Shown here piece after piece: positions 44,528 through 52,858 of a stretch of 53,677 nt of DNA. A program made the translations under genes and the position numbers. Numbering within the stretch: the stretch's first letter is position 1; each line of letters begins with the position of its first letter. The notes under the pieces were generated by a model. That model ran no database searches, was not told where the DNA came from, and saw only the letters and a list, made by a program, of their open reading frames with translations. Location: assembly GCA_030705925.1 (NCBI GenBank), contig JAUZPM010000006.1, positions 1 to 53,677 of the forward strand, written 5' to 3'. This DNA comes from Bacillota bacterium (GTDB lineage Bacteria; Bacillota; Clostridia; Oscillospirales; Feifaniaceae).

Positions 44528-45001
44528 CTATTTTACCGTGTATTTTCCACGCACCATCACCCAAGCCCCGTCGCTTTGAGCCTTGACACCCCTGCCGTCA
44601 GCACGTGGTATCATATAAAGGTTCTGAAGCGTAAGCATTTCGTTGTTATGGTGCTCTGTTCCGGATGTCAGATTGACTATCCCGTCACCCGCAGGATCTA
44701 CCGCGACAAAATCTCCGCGTCTTGTAAGTACTTCGATTCCGCCGCTGGATGCTGTTACTGTCTGCCCCGCATTAAGCTGAACCGCTGTGAACCCGCTTTC
44801 AGCGGTGCCTCCAGTCGAACCGGTGGTATTTGAAGATATAGAGTTGATCATCTGAGTTAATTCCGCTTTTATATTATCAACATAAGTCTTCGTTACAAGC
44901 GGATCGTCTTGACTGCCCGCAGTTGCCGCAAAAGCCGTAGCTATACCGGCTATTATCAGCAAAAATACTGCAGAAATAAGTATTTTGTTCTTCCTTTTCA
45001 T
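44528..45001 (-). CDS. small exported protein of unknown function
   Basis: A 157-residue protein with a clear N-terminal signal: basic KRKNK, hydrophobic ILISAVFLLIIAGIATAF, and a likely cleavage after AFAATA. No lipobox Cys is present, so it is secreted or uncleaved and anchored. The mature part begins DPLVTKTYVDNIKAELTQMI (a short helix), then a Ser/Thr/Gly linker and a small beta-rich domain ending ADGRGVKAQSDGAWVMVRGK. I do not recognise a named family. GGAGG lies 6 nt before the ATG. It lies 17 nt after mazF on the same strand. Confidence 0.7.
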   Translation of the reverse strand: MKRKNKILISAVFLLIIAGIATAFAATAGSQDDPLVTKTYVDNIKAELTQMINSISSNTTGSTGGTAESGFTAVQLNAGQTVTASSGGIEVLTRRGDFVAVDPAGDGIVNLTSGTEHHNNEMLTLQNLYMIPRADGRGVKAQSDGAWVMVRGKYTVK

Positions 45002-45018
45002 TTCTTCCTCCGTTTCAT

Positions 45019-45372
45019 TTAATCGAGGCCTTCGAGTCCGAAACTTATGGATATAGCTTCATTGATCCTATTCATTACATTTTCGTCCAAATGTCCCATC
45101 TTCTCTTTCAGCCTCTTTTTATCGATGGTCCTGATTTGTTCCAGCAATACAACGGAATCTTTCTGAAGTCCGACATTGCCTGAGTTTATTGGTATGTGTG
45201 TCGGCAGGCGTGATTTGTTCAGCTGGCTTGTAATAGCGGCGGCAATAACAGTTGGGCTGTATTTATTGCCGACATCGTTCTGAACAATCAGCACCGGACG
45301 CACCCCGCCCTGCTCCGAACCAACAACAGGGCTTAGATCGGCATAGTAAATATCTCCTCTTTTTATAGTCAC
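45019..45372 (-). CDS. MazF/PemK-type endoribonuclease toxin
   Basis: A 117-residue toxin with the family core: [20 protein letters not shown] at the N-terminus (the RGD/E loop), [11 protein letters not shown], then [19 protein letters not shown] and the C-terminal [17 protein letters not shown]. It resembles EndoA/NdoA of Bacillus, which cuts mRNA at UACAU, and the position next to alr is the same as in Bacillus. The start is GTG at 45372, with a GGAGAG upstream. In Bacillus a CopG-like antitoxin gene lies between alr and the toxin. Here that 219-nt gap has no recognisable antitoxin frame. Confidence 0.9.
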   Translation of the reverse strand: MTIKRGDIYYADLSPVVGSEQGGVRPVLIVQNDVGNKYSPTVIAAAITSQLNKSRLPTHIPINSGNVGLQKDSVVLLEQIRTIDKKRLKEKMGHLDENVMNRINEAISISFGLEGLD

Positions 45373-45591
45373 AAATGCTCACTCTCCGCTGTTGACAAAT
45401 AATATTGAAAGATAAATCTTCCACTATTATTCTTGCCATGACACTGCCCATTTTAATCACAAATAAAAATTTTTTGTGTTAAGATTCGTGTGTTTCAGTA
45501 ACATATTATACAGAGATGAGCTTATTTGTGAGAAACGCAAGGTTTCAAACTTTTGATTGGTACCGTTTTTTTATATAATTTGACCTTTTTT

Positions 45592-46800
45592 TTATTCTTT
45601 TAAAAGATAATTAACGCTAAAAACCTGATTTCCATTTTCGTAATATACTCTTGGGATGCGGCGTGCTACACCGCAGACGACCTCATAATTGATACAGCCG
45701 CGGATCAAAGCGATTTCATCGGCGGAAACCGTTTCGTCGCCCTCAGTCCCCATAACAGTTACAGTCTGCCCCTGTGAAGCGTCAATATCAGAGATGTCGA
45801 CTATCATCTGATCCATGCAAACGCGCCCCAGAACAGAAGTTCGCCTGCCAGAAACGATCACTTTTCCTTTACTGGACATAGCGGTGGGGTATCCATCCGC
45901 ATAACCTATCGGTATTGCGGCAACTTTCAGATCTTTTTCAGCACAATATGTCCTGCCATAGCTTACAGTCTGTCCGCATTTTAATGTTTTAATAAACGCA
46001 ATAGTTGATTTGATCGTCATTGCCGGTTTTAGCTTGTCATAAGGGCTGTCCGGTGACGGGGCAAGTCCGTAAAGCATAATGCCGGGGCGCACCATATCGA
46101 GATATGTTTCGGGAAAATTGATGATCGCCGCACTGTTTGCACAATGTCTCAAAGGGAATGTGACTCCTCTGATCTCCAATATATGTATCAATTTAATAAA
46201 CCGTTCAAACTGCTGTTTGGTAAATTCCTTTTTCGGTTCGTCGCTGATTGCAAAATGTGTGAAGATCCCTTTGACTGAAAGGCACGGGTATTTTACCGCC
46301 TCTTCGATTTCATTTGCGCAGTCTTCCATTATCTCTTCGCACTGGCAGGCAAACCCGATCCTGTTCATTCCGGTATCTGCTTTAATATGTACAGTTACAC
46401 TGCAATTCTGCAATGCCGCTGAGTCCGACAGTTCTTTCGCATACCGTTTGCAAAAAACGGTCTGTTCTATTTTATTTTTGGCAAGAACGGACGCACACCG
46501 TGGATCTGTGTATCCGAGTATCAATATGGGTATATCTATACCGTTCTGCCTTAATTCCAGAGCCTCGTCCAGGTCTGCAACTGCAAAATAGTCTGTTCCC
46601 TCTTTGATAAGCCTTTTGGCGACAGCGGCTGCGCCATGTCCGTAAGCATCTGACTTTATCACAGACATTATTTTTCTAGAAGAACCGACAAGCCCCCTTA
46701 CAAGCTGAAAATTGTGTACGATAGCATCCAAGTCAACCTCCGCCCATGTGCGAAGCTTTGCCTTGTCAAAACCCAATGTGTCCACTGACCTTTCTAACAT
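45592..46800 (-). CDS. alr: alanine racemase
   Basis: A 402-residue PLP-dependent racemase making D-alanine for the cell wall. The N-terminal barrel carries the PLP lysine in MSVIKSDAYGHGAAAVA. The second catalytic base lies in the Tyr of GQTVSYGRTY. LGRVCMDQMIVDISD in the C-terminal beta domain is also typical. It begins directly at the stop of the upstream DUF6106-like gene, so the two are cotranscribed. Length is normal. Confidence 0.96.
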   Translation of the reverse strand: MLERSVDTLGFDKAKLRTWAEVDLDAIVHNFQLVRGLVGSSRKIMSVIKSDAYGHGAAAVAKRLIKEGTDYFAVADLDEALELRQNGIDIPILILGYTDPRCASVLAKNKIEQTVFCKRYAKELSDSAALQNCSVTVHIKADTGMNRIGFACQCEEIMEDCANEIEEAVKYPCLSVKGIFTHFAISDEPKKEFTKQQFERFIKLIHILEIRGVTFPLRHCANSAAIINFPETYLDMVRPGIMLYGLAPSPDSPYDKLKPAMTIKSTIAFIKTLKCGQTVSYGRTYCAEKDLKVAAIPIGYADGYPTAMSSKGKVIVSGRRTSVLGRVCMDQMIVDISDIDASQGQTVTVMGTEGDETVSADEIALIRGCINYEVVCGVARRIPRVYYENGNQVFSVNYLLKE

Positions 46801-47316
46801 TTATTCGTCAACCACCCGGCGCGGAATATATGACTTAATAGCATTTATCATTTTTTCCGGCGGCTCAAAAAACAATATTGTCCTGCCCTTGTCCTCCAAG
46901 TTAAAAACAGAAAAATAAGTCCCGGCCGTGTTGGCATGTGATGAAGCGTCTACCCTATTTTTTATATTTTTATCCTGCATTCTTGCTGCAAATGTCTCCG
47001 TAGTTACGGGAGCCAATATTTCAAACTGTTTGACATTTACGCTTAAAACATGCACCCTTTTCTTCTGGGCGTATATCTTATCTATATCAAGGCCGCCGTT
47101 AGTAAAGCTGTATTCATATTCAACGCTGAAATATCGCATAACGTAATAAGCTCCGAACCAGAAAAGCGGAGGAATGATTGTTCCGAAATAAGGCACTGTA
47201 AAAAGGACTGATGAAAAAACTGCTGTAACTATTATCAGAGCCTGTGAAAGGCTTTGTCCAAAAGATTTTCTCACCTTGATAAGGTGTTCGTTGAAAAGGT
47301 CCATTTTATATTCCAT
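46801..47316 (-). CDS. DUF6106-like membrane protein
   Basis: A 171-residue protein with two adjacent membrane segments (about residues 22-43 and 47-62) after a short cytoplasmic start (MDLFNEHLIKVRKSFG). The sequence VEYEYSFTNGGLDIDKIYAQ KKR follows the second segment, then a small soluble domain. This matches the pattern of Clostridia proteins grouped as DUF6106, whose function is unknown. Two ATGs 12 nt apart are both possible starts. It is cotranscribed with alr. Confidence 0.6.
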   Translation of the reverse strand: MEYKMDLFNEHLIKVRKSFGQSLSQALIIVTAVFSSVLFTVPYFGTIIPPLFWFGAYYVMRYFSVEYEYSFTNGGLDIDKIYAQKKRVHVLSVNVKQFEILAPVTTETFAARMQDKNIKNRVDASSHANTAGTYFSVFNLEDKGRTILFFEPPEKMINAIKSYIPRRVVDE

Positions 47317-47351
47317 TTATTTTCCGTTCCCCCATGAAAATGATTATTACT

Positions 47352-47380
47352 ATTTTAGCATACTTATCTTCGATAGACAA
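47352..47380 (-). promoter_or_regulatory. promoter of the DUF6106-alr unit
   Basis: Minus-strand TTGTCT (47380-47375) and TAAAAT (47357-47352) are 17 nt apart, 35 nt upstream of the first gene. Confidence 0.6.
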
Positions 47381-47409
47381 ATAATATTATATAAATTATG
47401 ACATTGACC

Positions 47410-47438
47410 TTGAAATCGTTTTTCGTTAATGGTATATT
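47410..47438 (+). promoter_or_regulatory. promoter of pheST
   Basis: TTGAAA (47410-47415) and TATATT (47433-47438) are 17 nt apart, just upstream of the T-box leader. Confidence 0.65.
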
Positions 47439-47444
47439 TATTTT

Positions 47445-47692
47445 AGGATAATGTATCAACGGTTATGACGAAGAGAGTAAATTTTGATTATCGTTTTTTA
47501 GAGAGAGGGCACCATCGGCTGAAAGTGCCTTTATCTGATTCAAAATTGAAGTTCGCTTCCGAGCCGCGCGGGTGAAAAATAAATTAGCCTGCGCCGTTTG
47601 CCGCGTTAAGGTTCTTAAGTGCCCGCTTTCTTGCGGGAATTAGGGTGGTACCACGGTTTATTCTCCGTCCCTTTGCGGGCGGGGATTTTTTT
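47445..47692 (+). promoter_or_regulatory. phenylalanine-specific T-box leader
   Basis: This leader fills most of the 392-nt gap before pheS. Stem I shows GAAG pairing with CTTC at the base and AATTTTGA pairing with TCAAAATT above the specifier loop. In the loop 3' side TTC (47552-47554), one nt before the closing CTTC, is the Phe codon. The T-box sequence AGGGTGGTACCACGG lies at 47642-47656. The terminator stem TCTCCGTCC/GGGCGGGGA (47662-47685) is followed by T7. Uncharged tRNA-Phe should cause read-through into pheST. Confidence 0.93.
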
Positions 47693-47708
47693 ATTTAGAG
47701 GTGTGTGT

Positions 47709-48728
47709 ATGAAAGAGCAATTAAAAAAGATCAAAGAGTTCGCTTTAAACGAGCTAAAAACAGTGCAGAGCGAGGCGGATATTGAGTCGCTTCGTGTCAA
47801 ATACCTTGGCAAAAAAGGCGAGCTTACAGCTATTCTGCGTCAGATGGGTGGTCTTTCACCTGAGGAAAGACCTAAAATGGGTCAGCTTGTAAATGAGATC
47901 AAATCAATGATTGAGAAGGAAATGGGTGAGCGTGCCGCAGTCCTTTCGGAAAAGGCGTTTGCCGTAAGACTTGCGAGTGAGTCTATCGACGTGACTATGC
48001 CCGGCACAGCGCGAAGTCTCGGAAGGATCCATCCGCTTACTAAGGTCATGCGTGAAATCGAGGAAATATTCATCGGCATGGGCTTTTCTATTGCGGACGG
48101 GCCGGAAGTCGAACTCGATTATTACAATTTTGAGGCGCTCAATATTCCGAAAGATCATCCGGCGCGCGACACTCAGGATACCTTTTATATTTCGGACAAT
48201 GTGGTGCTGCGCACCCAGACGTCGCCTGTTCAGATACGCGTGATGGAGCAGCAAAAGCCCCCCATTCGCATCATAGCCCCCGGAAAGGTTTATCGTTCAG
48301 ATGCAATCGACGCCACGCATTCCCCTGTATTCCATCAGATAGAGGGGCTTGTTGTCGATAAGGGCATAACCTTCGGCGATCTTAAAGGAACACTTCAAAT
48401 ATTCGCTAGAAGACTTTACGGCGCGGAAGCGCAATTCAGGTTCCGTCCCCATCACTTCCCCTTCACCGAACCGAGCGCCGAAATGGACGTTATGTGCTTT
48501 GCCTGCCACGGCGAAGGCTGCCGTCTCTGTAAAGGCGAGGGTTATATCGAGATACTGGGCGCCGGAATGGTTCACCCGAAGGTACTTCAAAACTGTGGCA
48601 TAGACCCCAAGGTCTACAGCGGATTTGCTTTTGGTCTCGGACTTGACCGTATCACAATGAAGCGCTTTAATATCGATGATCTTCGTATGCTGTATGAAAA
48701 CGACGTCCGTTTTCTGGCACAGCTTTAA
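47709..48728 (+). CDS. pheS: phenylalanyl-tRNA synthetase alpha subunit
   Basis: A 339-residue PheS. The N-terminal coiled coil (residues 1-80) binds tRNA. The class II core includes motif 2-like [50 protein letters not shown], a Cys-rich insert [16 protein letters not shown] and motif 3 [17 protein letters not shown] start at ATG 47709, with GAGGTG just upstream; a longer open frame to 47619 lies inside the T-box. Confidence 0.97.
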   Translation: MKEQLKKIKEFALNELKTVQSEADIESLRVKYLGKKGELTAILRQMGGLSPEERPKMGQLVNEIKSMIEKEMGERAAVLSEKAFAVRLASESIDVTMPGTARSLGRIHPLTKVMREIEEIFIGMGFSIADGPEVELDYYNFEALNIPKDHPARDTQDTFYISDNVVLRTQTSPVQIRVMEQQKPPIRIIAPGKVYRSDAIDATHSPVFHQIEGLVVDKGITFGDLKGTLQIFARRLYGAEAQFRFRPHHFPFTEPSAEMDVMCFACHGEGCRLCKGEGYIEILGAGMVHPKVLQNCGIDPKVYSGFAFGLGLDRITMKRFNIDDLRMLYENDVRFLAQL

Positions 48729-48745
48729 TAGAAAAGAGGTTCACA

Positions 48746-51130
48746 ATGAAACTTTCAGCAAATTGGCTTAAATGCTATGTGGATATAGATGTTACACCTA
48801 AAGAATATGCCGCCAGAATGACAATGTCGGGTTCAAAGGTCGAGGGCTATGAGTCTGCCGGAGAAGGTATTGAAAACGTTGTTGTCGGCCGCTTATTAAG
48901 CGTCACGCCACACCCCAACGCAGACAAACTCGTCATCTGCTCTGTAGATGTGGGCAAGGGCGAGCCGATCCAAATCGTTACTGGCGCTAAAAACGTCAAG
49001 GCCGGTGACATCATCCCCGTCTGCCTTAACGGTGCAAAACTGCCAAGTGGAACAGTCATAAAAAAGGGTAAACTGCGCGGGGTAGAATCAAACGGAATGC
49101 TCTGCTCACTGTCCGAACTCGGGCTGACTGTCTCTGACTTTCCATACGCAATTGAGGACGGCATATTCATTATAGAGGAACCCTGTGAGATAGGGCAGGA
49201 TATCAAATCTGCCTTAGGACTTGACGATACCATAACAGAATTTGAGATAACCTCAAACCGTCCCGACTGTCTTTCTGTAATAGGTCTTGCCCGTGAAACA
49301 GCGGCAACCTTCGGCCTTAAGGCGGATATCAAAGAGCCGGTCGTAAAAGGCAATGGCGGCAACGTAGATGACTACGTTAAAGTTACAGTTGAGGCACCCG
49401 ATCTTTGCCCAAGATACTGTGCACGTGCGGTCAAAAATATCAAGATAGGTCCTTCCCCACGCTGGATGCGCGAGCGTTTAAGGCACAGCGGCGTCCGCCC
49501 GATAAACAATATCGTAGATATAACGAACTATGTAATGCTTGAGTACGGTCAGCCAATGCATGCGTTTGACCGTGATTATATAGGCGGGAAACATATAATC
49601 GTGCGCCGCGCTAAAGACGGTGAAAACATCGTCACACTTGACGGTCAGACACGCAAGCTCGACAGCAGTGTTCTGATGATTGCCGATGATGAGAAATCTA
49701 TCGGCATCGCCGGCGTCATGGGTGGAGAGAACAGTGAAATAAAAGAAACTACCGGCATGATCATATTTGAAAGTGCAAACTTTGACGCCGCGACCGTTCG
49801 CCGCGGGGCTAAAAAAGTCGGACTTAGAACCGAGGCTTCCGGCCGTTTCGAAAAGGGGCTTGATCCCAATATTTCTTTACTTGCAATAAACCGTGCTTGC
49901 GAACTTGTCGAACAGCTCGGCTGTGGCGAGGTCGTTGACGGAATAATAGATATAAACCATACAGATTCCCGCCCCCGTGTCCTGCCCTTCGAGCCGGACA
50001 AAATAAACAGCTTTTTAGGCGCTGCCATCAGCCGCGAGGATCAGGAAAAAATTCTGCGCAGTCTGTATTTTGAAGTAACGCCAGAAAATAATATCACTGT
50101 TCCCACATTCCGGGGAGATGTTCAGGCCATGGCGGATGTTGCGGAAGAGGTCGCAAGGATTTACGGCTATAACTCCATCGCCTCCACCGTCTTCAAGGGT
50201 GAAAGCATTGAGGGCAGATATACCCCCGTGCAGAAGCTTGAGAGAAAGCTTATTGACACTGTGGCATCTTTAGGTCTGTTTGAAATGTGCAGTTACTCCT
50301 TCATAAGTCCTAAAGAATACGACAAGCTTGCAATTCCCGCAAATTCAAACTTAAGAAAGTCTGTTGTTATAACAAATCCGCTCGGCGAGGATACAAGTGT
50401 AATGCGTACCACCGCACTTCCGTCACTTCTTGAGGCTCTGTCACTGAACTATAACCGCCGCAATCCCAAAGCAGCGCTTTTTGAACTTGCTAAAATATTT
50501 TTGCCCGGCGAAAACGCCGACACACTTCCGGAAGAGAAAAAGGTGCTGACAGCCGGAATGTATGGTTCCGGCGACTTCTACGTTATTAAAGGCATAATCA
50601 TCGAGGCTTTGCGTACTATAGGTATTGAAGGTGTAGAGACAGCTCCGCTCAAAACTAATCCCTGCTATCATCCAGGCCGCTGCGCGGTCTTGACAAAAGG
50701 AGACGCTGTTCTCGGCGTTATCGGTCAGATACACCCGACTGTTGCAGACAATTACGAGATCGAAGTGCCCGTTTATGCTGCTGAAATAGATTTTAATACA
50801 ATACTTTCGCTCAATCCCGGTGATAAGACTTATAAACCGCTTCCTAAATTCCCTGCCGTCACCCGTGATATTGCCGTTTTGTGTGACGAGGAACTTCCCG
50901 TTGCGAGCATTGAAAAAATTATATGCGAAACAGCAAAAAAGATACTGGAAAGCTGCAGCCTGTTCGACGTTTATAAAGGCAAGCAGATTGAAGCCGGCAA
51001 AAAGAGCGTCGCATACTCCGTTGTTCTGAGGGCAGAAGACAGAACTTTGACTGATGCAGAAACAGAAAATGTCATGAAAAAAATAATAACCCGCCTTGAA
51101 AAGGAGTTAGGATGCATTTTGCGCTCCTGA
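48746..51130 (+). CDS. pheT: phenylalanyl-tRNA synthetase beta subunit
   Basis: A 794-residue full-length PheT. The N-terminal OB-fold tRNA-binding domain (residues 40-150, VVVGRLLSVTPHPNADKLVI), the editing B3/B4 region (ARAVKNIKIGPSPRWMRERL, then DITNYVMLEYGQPMHAFD), B5, the class II-like core (ETTGMIIFESANFDAATVRR, TEASGRFEKGLDPN) and the C-terminal ferredoxin-fold anticodon domain (KFPAVTRDIAVLCDEELPV) are all present. It starts 17 nt after pheS with AGAGG upstream. It forms the alpha2-beta2 enzyme with PheS. Confidence 0.97.
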   Translation: MKLSANWLKCYVDIDVTPKEYAARMTMSGSKVEGYESAGEGIENVVVGRLLSVTPHPNADKLVICSVDVGKGEPIQIVTGAKNVKAGDIIPVCLNGAKLPSGTVIKKGKLRGVESNGMLCSLSELGLTVSDFPYAIEDGIFIIEEPCEIGQDIKSALGLDDTITEFEITSNRPDCLSVIGLARETAATFGLKADIKEPVVKGNGGNVDDYVKVTVEAPDLCPRYCARAVKNIKIGPSPRWMRERLRHSGVRPINNIVDITNYVMLEYGQPMHAFDRDYIGGKHIIVRRAKDGENIVTLDGQTRKLDSSVLMIADDEKSIGIAGVMGGENSEIKETTGMIIFESANFDAATVRRGAKKVGLRTEASGRFEKGLDPNISLLAINRACELVEQLGCGEVVDGIIDINHTDSRPRVLPFEPDKINSFLGAAISREDQEKILRSLYFEVTPENNITVPTFRGDVQAMADVAEEVARIYGYNSIASTVFKGESIEGRYTPVQKLERKLIDTVASLGLFEMCSYSFISPKEYDKLAIPANSNLRKSVVITNPLGEDTSVMRTTALPSLLEALSLNYNRRNPKAALFELAKIFLPGENADTLPEEKKVLTAGMYGSGDFYVIKGIIIEALRTIGIEGVETAPLKTNPCYHPGRCAVLTKGDAVLGVIGQIHPTVADNYEIEVPVYAAEIDFNTILSLNPGDKTYKPLPKFPAVTRDIAVLCDEELPVASIEKIICETAKKILESCSLFDVYKGKQIEAGKKSVAYSVVLRAEDRTLTDAETENVMKKIITRLEKELGCILRS

Positions 51131-51145
51131 TTTGTTAAATTTCCC

Positions 51146-51182
51146 TTGAAAAATTAGCTTAACTGATATACAATTAAGCTAA
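51146..51182 (+). promoter_or_regulatory. promoter of ireB with overlapping inverted repeat
   Basis: TTGAAA (51146-51151) and TACAAT (51169-51174) are 17 nt apart. A perfect 9-bp inverted repeat, TTAGCTTAA (51154-51162) and TTAAGCTAA (51174-51182), brackets the -10 box. With no T run it is not a normal terminator and could be an operator. Confidence 0.55.
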
Positions 51183-51208
51183 GGTACAGGTGGAATGGAG
51201 GTAATATC

Positions 51209-51457
51209 ATGAACGATAACAACACAATTACCTTTTCAATCAAAGAAGAAAAAGAACGTGAAATCAAAGACATTATGCAGCAGGTTTATGATTCATTGCG
51301 CGAAAAAGGGTATAATCCGATAAATCAGATTGTCGGATATATTCTATCTGAAGATCCCACCTATATTACAAACCACAACAACGCGAGAAGCCTTATCCGT
51401 AAAATTGACAGGGATGAGCTGCTTCAAACGCTTGTCCGCTCATATCTCCAAAAATAA
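51209..51457 (+). CDS. ireB: IreB-family regulatory protein (UPF0297)
   Basis: An 82-residue protein matching the IreB/YrzL family: [60 protein letters not shown] and the end [12 protein letters not shown]. In Enterococcus IreB is phosphorylated by the PASTA kinase IreK and dampens cephalosporin resistance. Family members usually sit with ruvX (yqgF) and alaS; neither is adjacent here. The kinase-phosphorylated Thr region at the N-terminus (NNTITFS) is present. GGAGG lies before the ATG. Confidence 0.93.
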   Translation: MNDNNTITFSIKEEKEREIKDIMQQVYDSLREKGYNPINQIVGYILSEDPTYITNHNNARSLIRKIDRDELLQTLVRSYLQK

Positions 51458-51461
51458 AGTC

Positions 51462-51490
51462 TTGCAAAAATCCTTAAATGACTTTATAAT
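51462..51490 (+). promoter_or_regulatory. promoter of the FMN riboswitch-ribU unit
   Basis: TTGCAA (51462-51467) and TATAAT (51485-51490) are 17 nt apart, immediately before the RFN element. Confidence 0.75.
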
Positions 51491-51507
51491 ATTATTAAAA
51501 TTAGATA

Positions 51508-51632
51508 AGTATCTTCGGGGCAGGGTGCGATTCCCTACCGACGGTGATGAGCATTTGCTCTAAGCCCGTGAGCCATAGCTGATTTGGTGAGATTCCAAAG
51601 CCGACGGTACAGTCCGGATGAGAGAAGTATAC
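51508..51632 (+). promoter_or_regulatory. FMN riboswitch (RFN element)
   Basis: The conserved RFN segments are present in order: CTTCGGGGCAGGGTG, ATTCCCTACCGACGGTGAT, AGCCCGTGAGC, GATTTGGTGAGATTCCAAAG, CCGACGGTACAGTCCGGATG and AGAGAAG. P1 closes with AGTATCTTC and GAAGTATAC. It is followed by an intrinsic terminator, so FMN binding should stop transcription before ribU. Confidence 0.97.
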
Positions 51633-51650
51633 GCTTTTACTTAAAAACGC

Positions 51651-51688
51651 GCCCTGTTTTGCTTGCAAAACAGGGCCTTCTTATTTTT
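51651..51688 (+). terminator. riboswitch expression-platform terminator
   Basis: GCCCTGTTTT (51651-51660) pairs with AAAACAGGGC (51667-51676) around GCTTGC, followed by CTTCTTATTTTT. It lies between the RFN aptamer and ribU. Confidence 0.82.
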
Positions 51689-51719
51689 CCCCCCGTTCTT
51701 ATCAGAAAGAAGGAACAAA

Positions 51720-52319
51720 ATGAACAAAAACTCTATCACAACGAGAAAGCTCACAGTAATGGCGCTGCTTACAGCAATAAGCTTTGTGCTTGCCTTTCTT
51801 GAGACTTCACTGCCGCTTATCCCGTCCTTCCTCAAGATCGACATCAGCGCCCTGCCTGTTTTGATTGGCTCCTTTGCACTCGGCCCCTGGGCTGGGGTCA
51901 TCATCGCACTGCTGAAGAACCTTCTTCACCTTCCTATGTCCCAGACCGGAGGAGTAGGACAGCTTGCAGACTTTCTCGTCATCGGCTCGATGTCTCTCAC
52001 AGCAGGATATGTCTATAAACTTCGCCATTCGCGAATGGGTGCTTTTCTTGGATGTTCGCTTGGAATCGCCGTAATGACTGTAATGGGCTCGCTCTCAAAC
52101 AAATATATAATGATCCCTTTCTATTCAAAACTGATGCCTATCGATAAGATATTAGAAGCATGTGCGTCGGTCAATTCCCTTATTGTTGACGTGAACACAT
52201 ACATTTTGTATGCAGTTGTCCCATTCAATATCTTTAAAGGTCTTGTCATAAGTGTCGTTACCCTGCTTATTTACAAAAAACTGTCTCCGGTGATACATGG
52301 TATCCGCAAAATCCGATAG
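51720..52319 (+). CDS. ribU: riboflavin ECF transporter S component (RibU)
   Basis: A 199-residue membrane protein with about six segments. Typical S-component features are the start TRKLTVMALLTAISFVLAFL, the loop LPLIPSFLKIDISALPVLIG and GPWAGVIIALLKNLLHLP. It captures riboflavin and works with the shared EcfT/EcfA module, which is not in this window. I start at ATG 51720 (MNKNSITTRK), with AAGGAA upstream. The longer open frame to 51663 lies in the terminator. The FMN riboswitch upstream confirms the substrate. Confidence 0.94.
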   Translation: MNKNSITTRKLTVMALLTAISFVLAFLETSLPLIPSFLKIDISALPVLIGSFALGPWAGVIIALLKNLLHLPMSQTGGVGQLADFLVIGSMSLTAGYVYKLRHSRMGAFLGCSLGIAVMTVMGSLSNKYIMIPFYSKLMPIDKILEACASVNSLIVDVNTYILYAVVPFNIFKGLVISVVTLLIYKKLSPVIHGIRKIR

Positions 52320-52372
52320 TATTCGACTCGTGGACATTTTTTCTATTTGTCCGCAAAAATATGCTATTTTTC

Positions 52373-52401
52373 TTTACATATATTGTTCATCGTGGTATAC
52401 T
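52373..52401 (+). promoter_or_regulatory. promoter of the small unknown gene
   Basis: TTTACA (52373-52378) and TATACT (52396-52401) are 17 nt apart, 35 nt before the GTG start. Confidence 0.6.
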
Positions 52402-52436
52402 AATATTTACTAAAGTATTTGGTGGGGGCGAAATAG

Positions 52437-52727
52437 GTGAAGAAAAAAGCAGATGATTTTTTACTATACAGAGGAAAACCGCTTGTTCGCTGTGGTGATA
52501 TTATCTATTACGGCAGTATTTCAGACGACTACGTCATCATGATGCAGGTTTTAGACACCAAGGATGTTGACGGAAAAACAACCGCCGGCAAGGTGCACGT
52601 AGAACTTCAGCGCACCTCAACCGACATTCCGGCTAAAGATCGGGTTATAAAAAAAGCCGAAAAAGACGGACTTTATAACGCACTCGATGTCGCTTCTATT
52701 TGGCTTACAAGAGCTCTGGCTGAATAG
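52437..52727 (+). CDS. small conserved-looking protein of unknown function
   Basis: A 96-residue soluble, charged protein starting at GTG 52437, with GGTGGGGG 8 nt upstream. It looks beta-rich at first (PLVRCGDIIYYGSISDDYVI, MMQVLDTKD, KVHVELQRTS) and ends in a helix (GLYNALDVASIWLTRALAE). There is no signal, membrane segment or catalytic motif. I do not recognise a family. It has its own promoter and lies between ribU and an NlpC/P60 gene. Confidence 0.7.
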   Translation: MKKKADDFLLYRGKPLVRCGDIIYYGSISDDYVIMMQVLDTKDVDGKTTAGKVHVELQRTSTDIPAKDRVIKKAEKDGLYNALDVASIWLTRALAE

Positions 52728-52765
52728 GCTTTCAGAGTGAAATTCTGGTAATATTCTGGTTTGCG

Positions 52766-52795
52766 TTGACATCACAAACAACCGGCGATTATAAT
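52766..52795 (+). promoter_or_regulatory. promoter of the NlpC/P60 gene
   Basis: TTGACA (52766-52771) and TATAAT (52790-52795) are 18 nt apart, 63 nt upstream of the ATG. Confidence 0.8.
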
Positions 52796-52858
52796 AGAAA
52801 GCGTTAGTTGTACAATCTAACCAATTAATTTGCCAAAAGGCAAACATAGGAGGTTTTG

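Noticed and set aside
45263-45460. 65-codon minus-strand frame as the missing MazF antitoxin
   Set aside because: More than half overlaps mazF in another frame and the product has no ribbon-helix-helix or acidic toxin-binding pattern.
51663-51719. Extended N-terminus of RibU
   Set aside because: It would be translated from the riboswitch terminator; the ATG at 51720 has a ribosome binding site and the usual family start.
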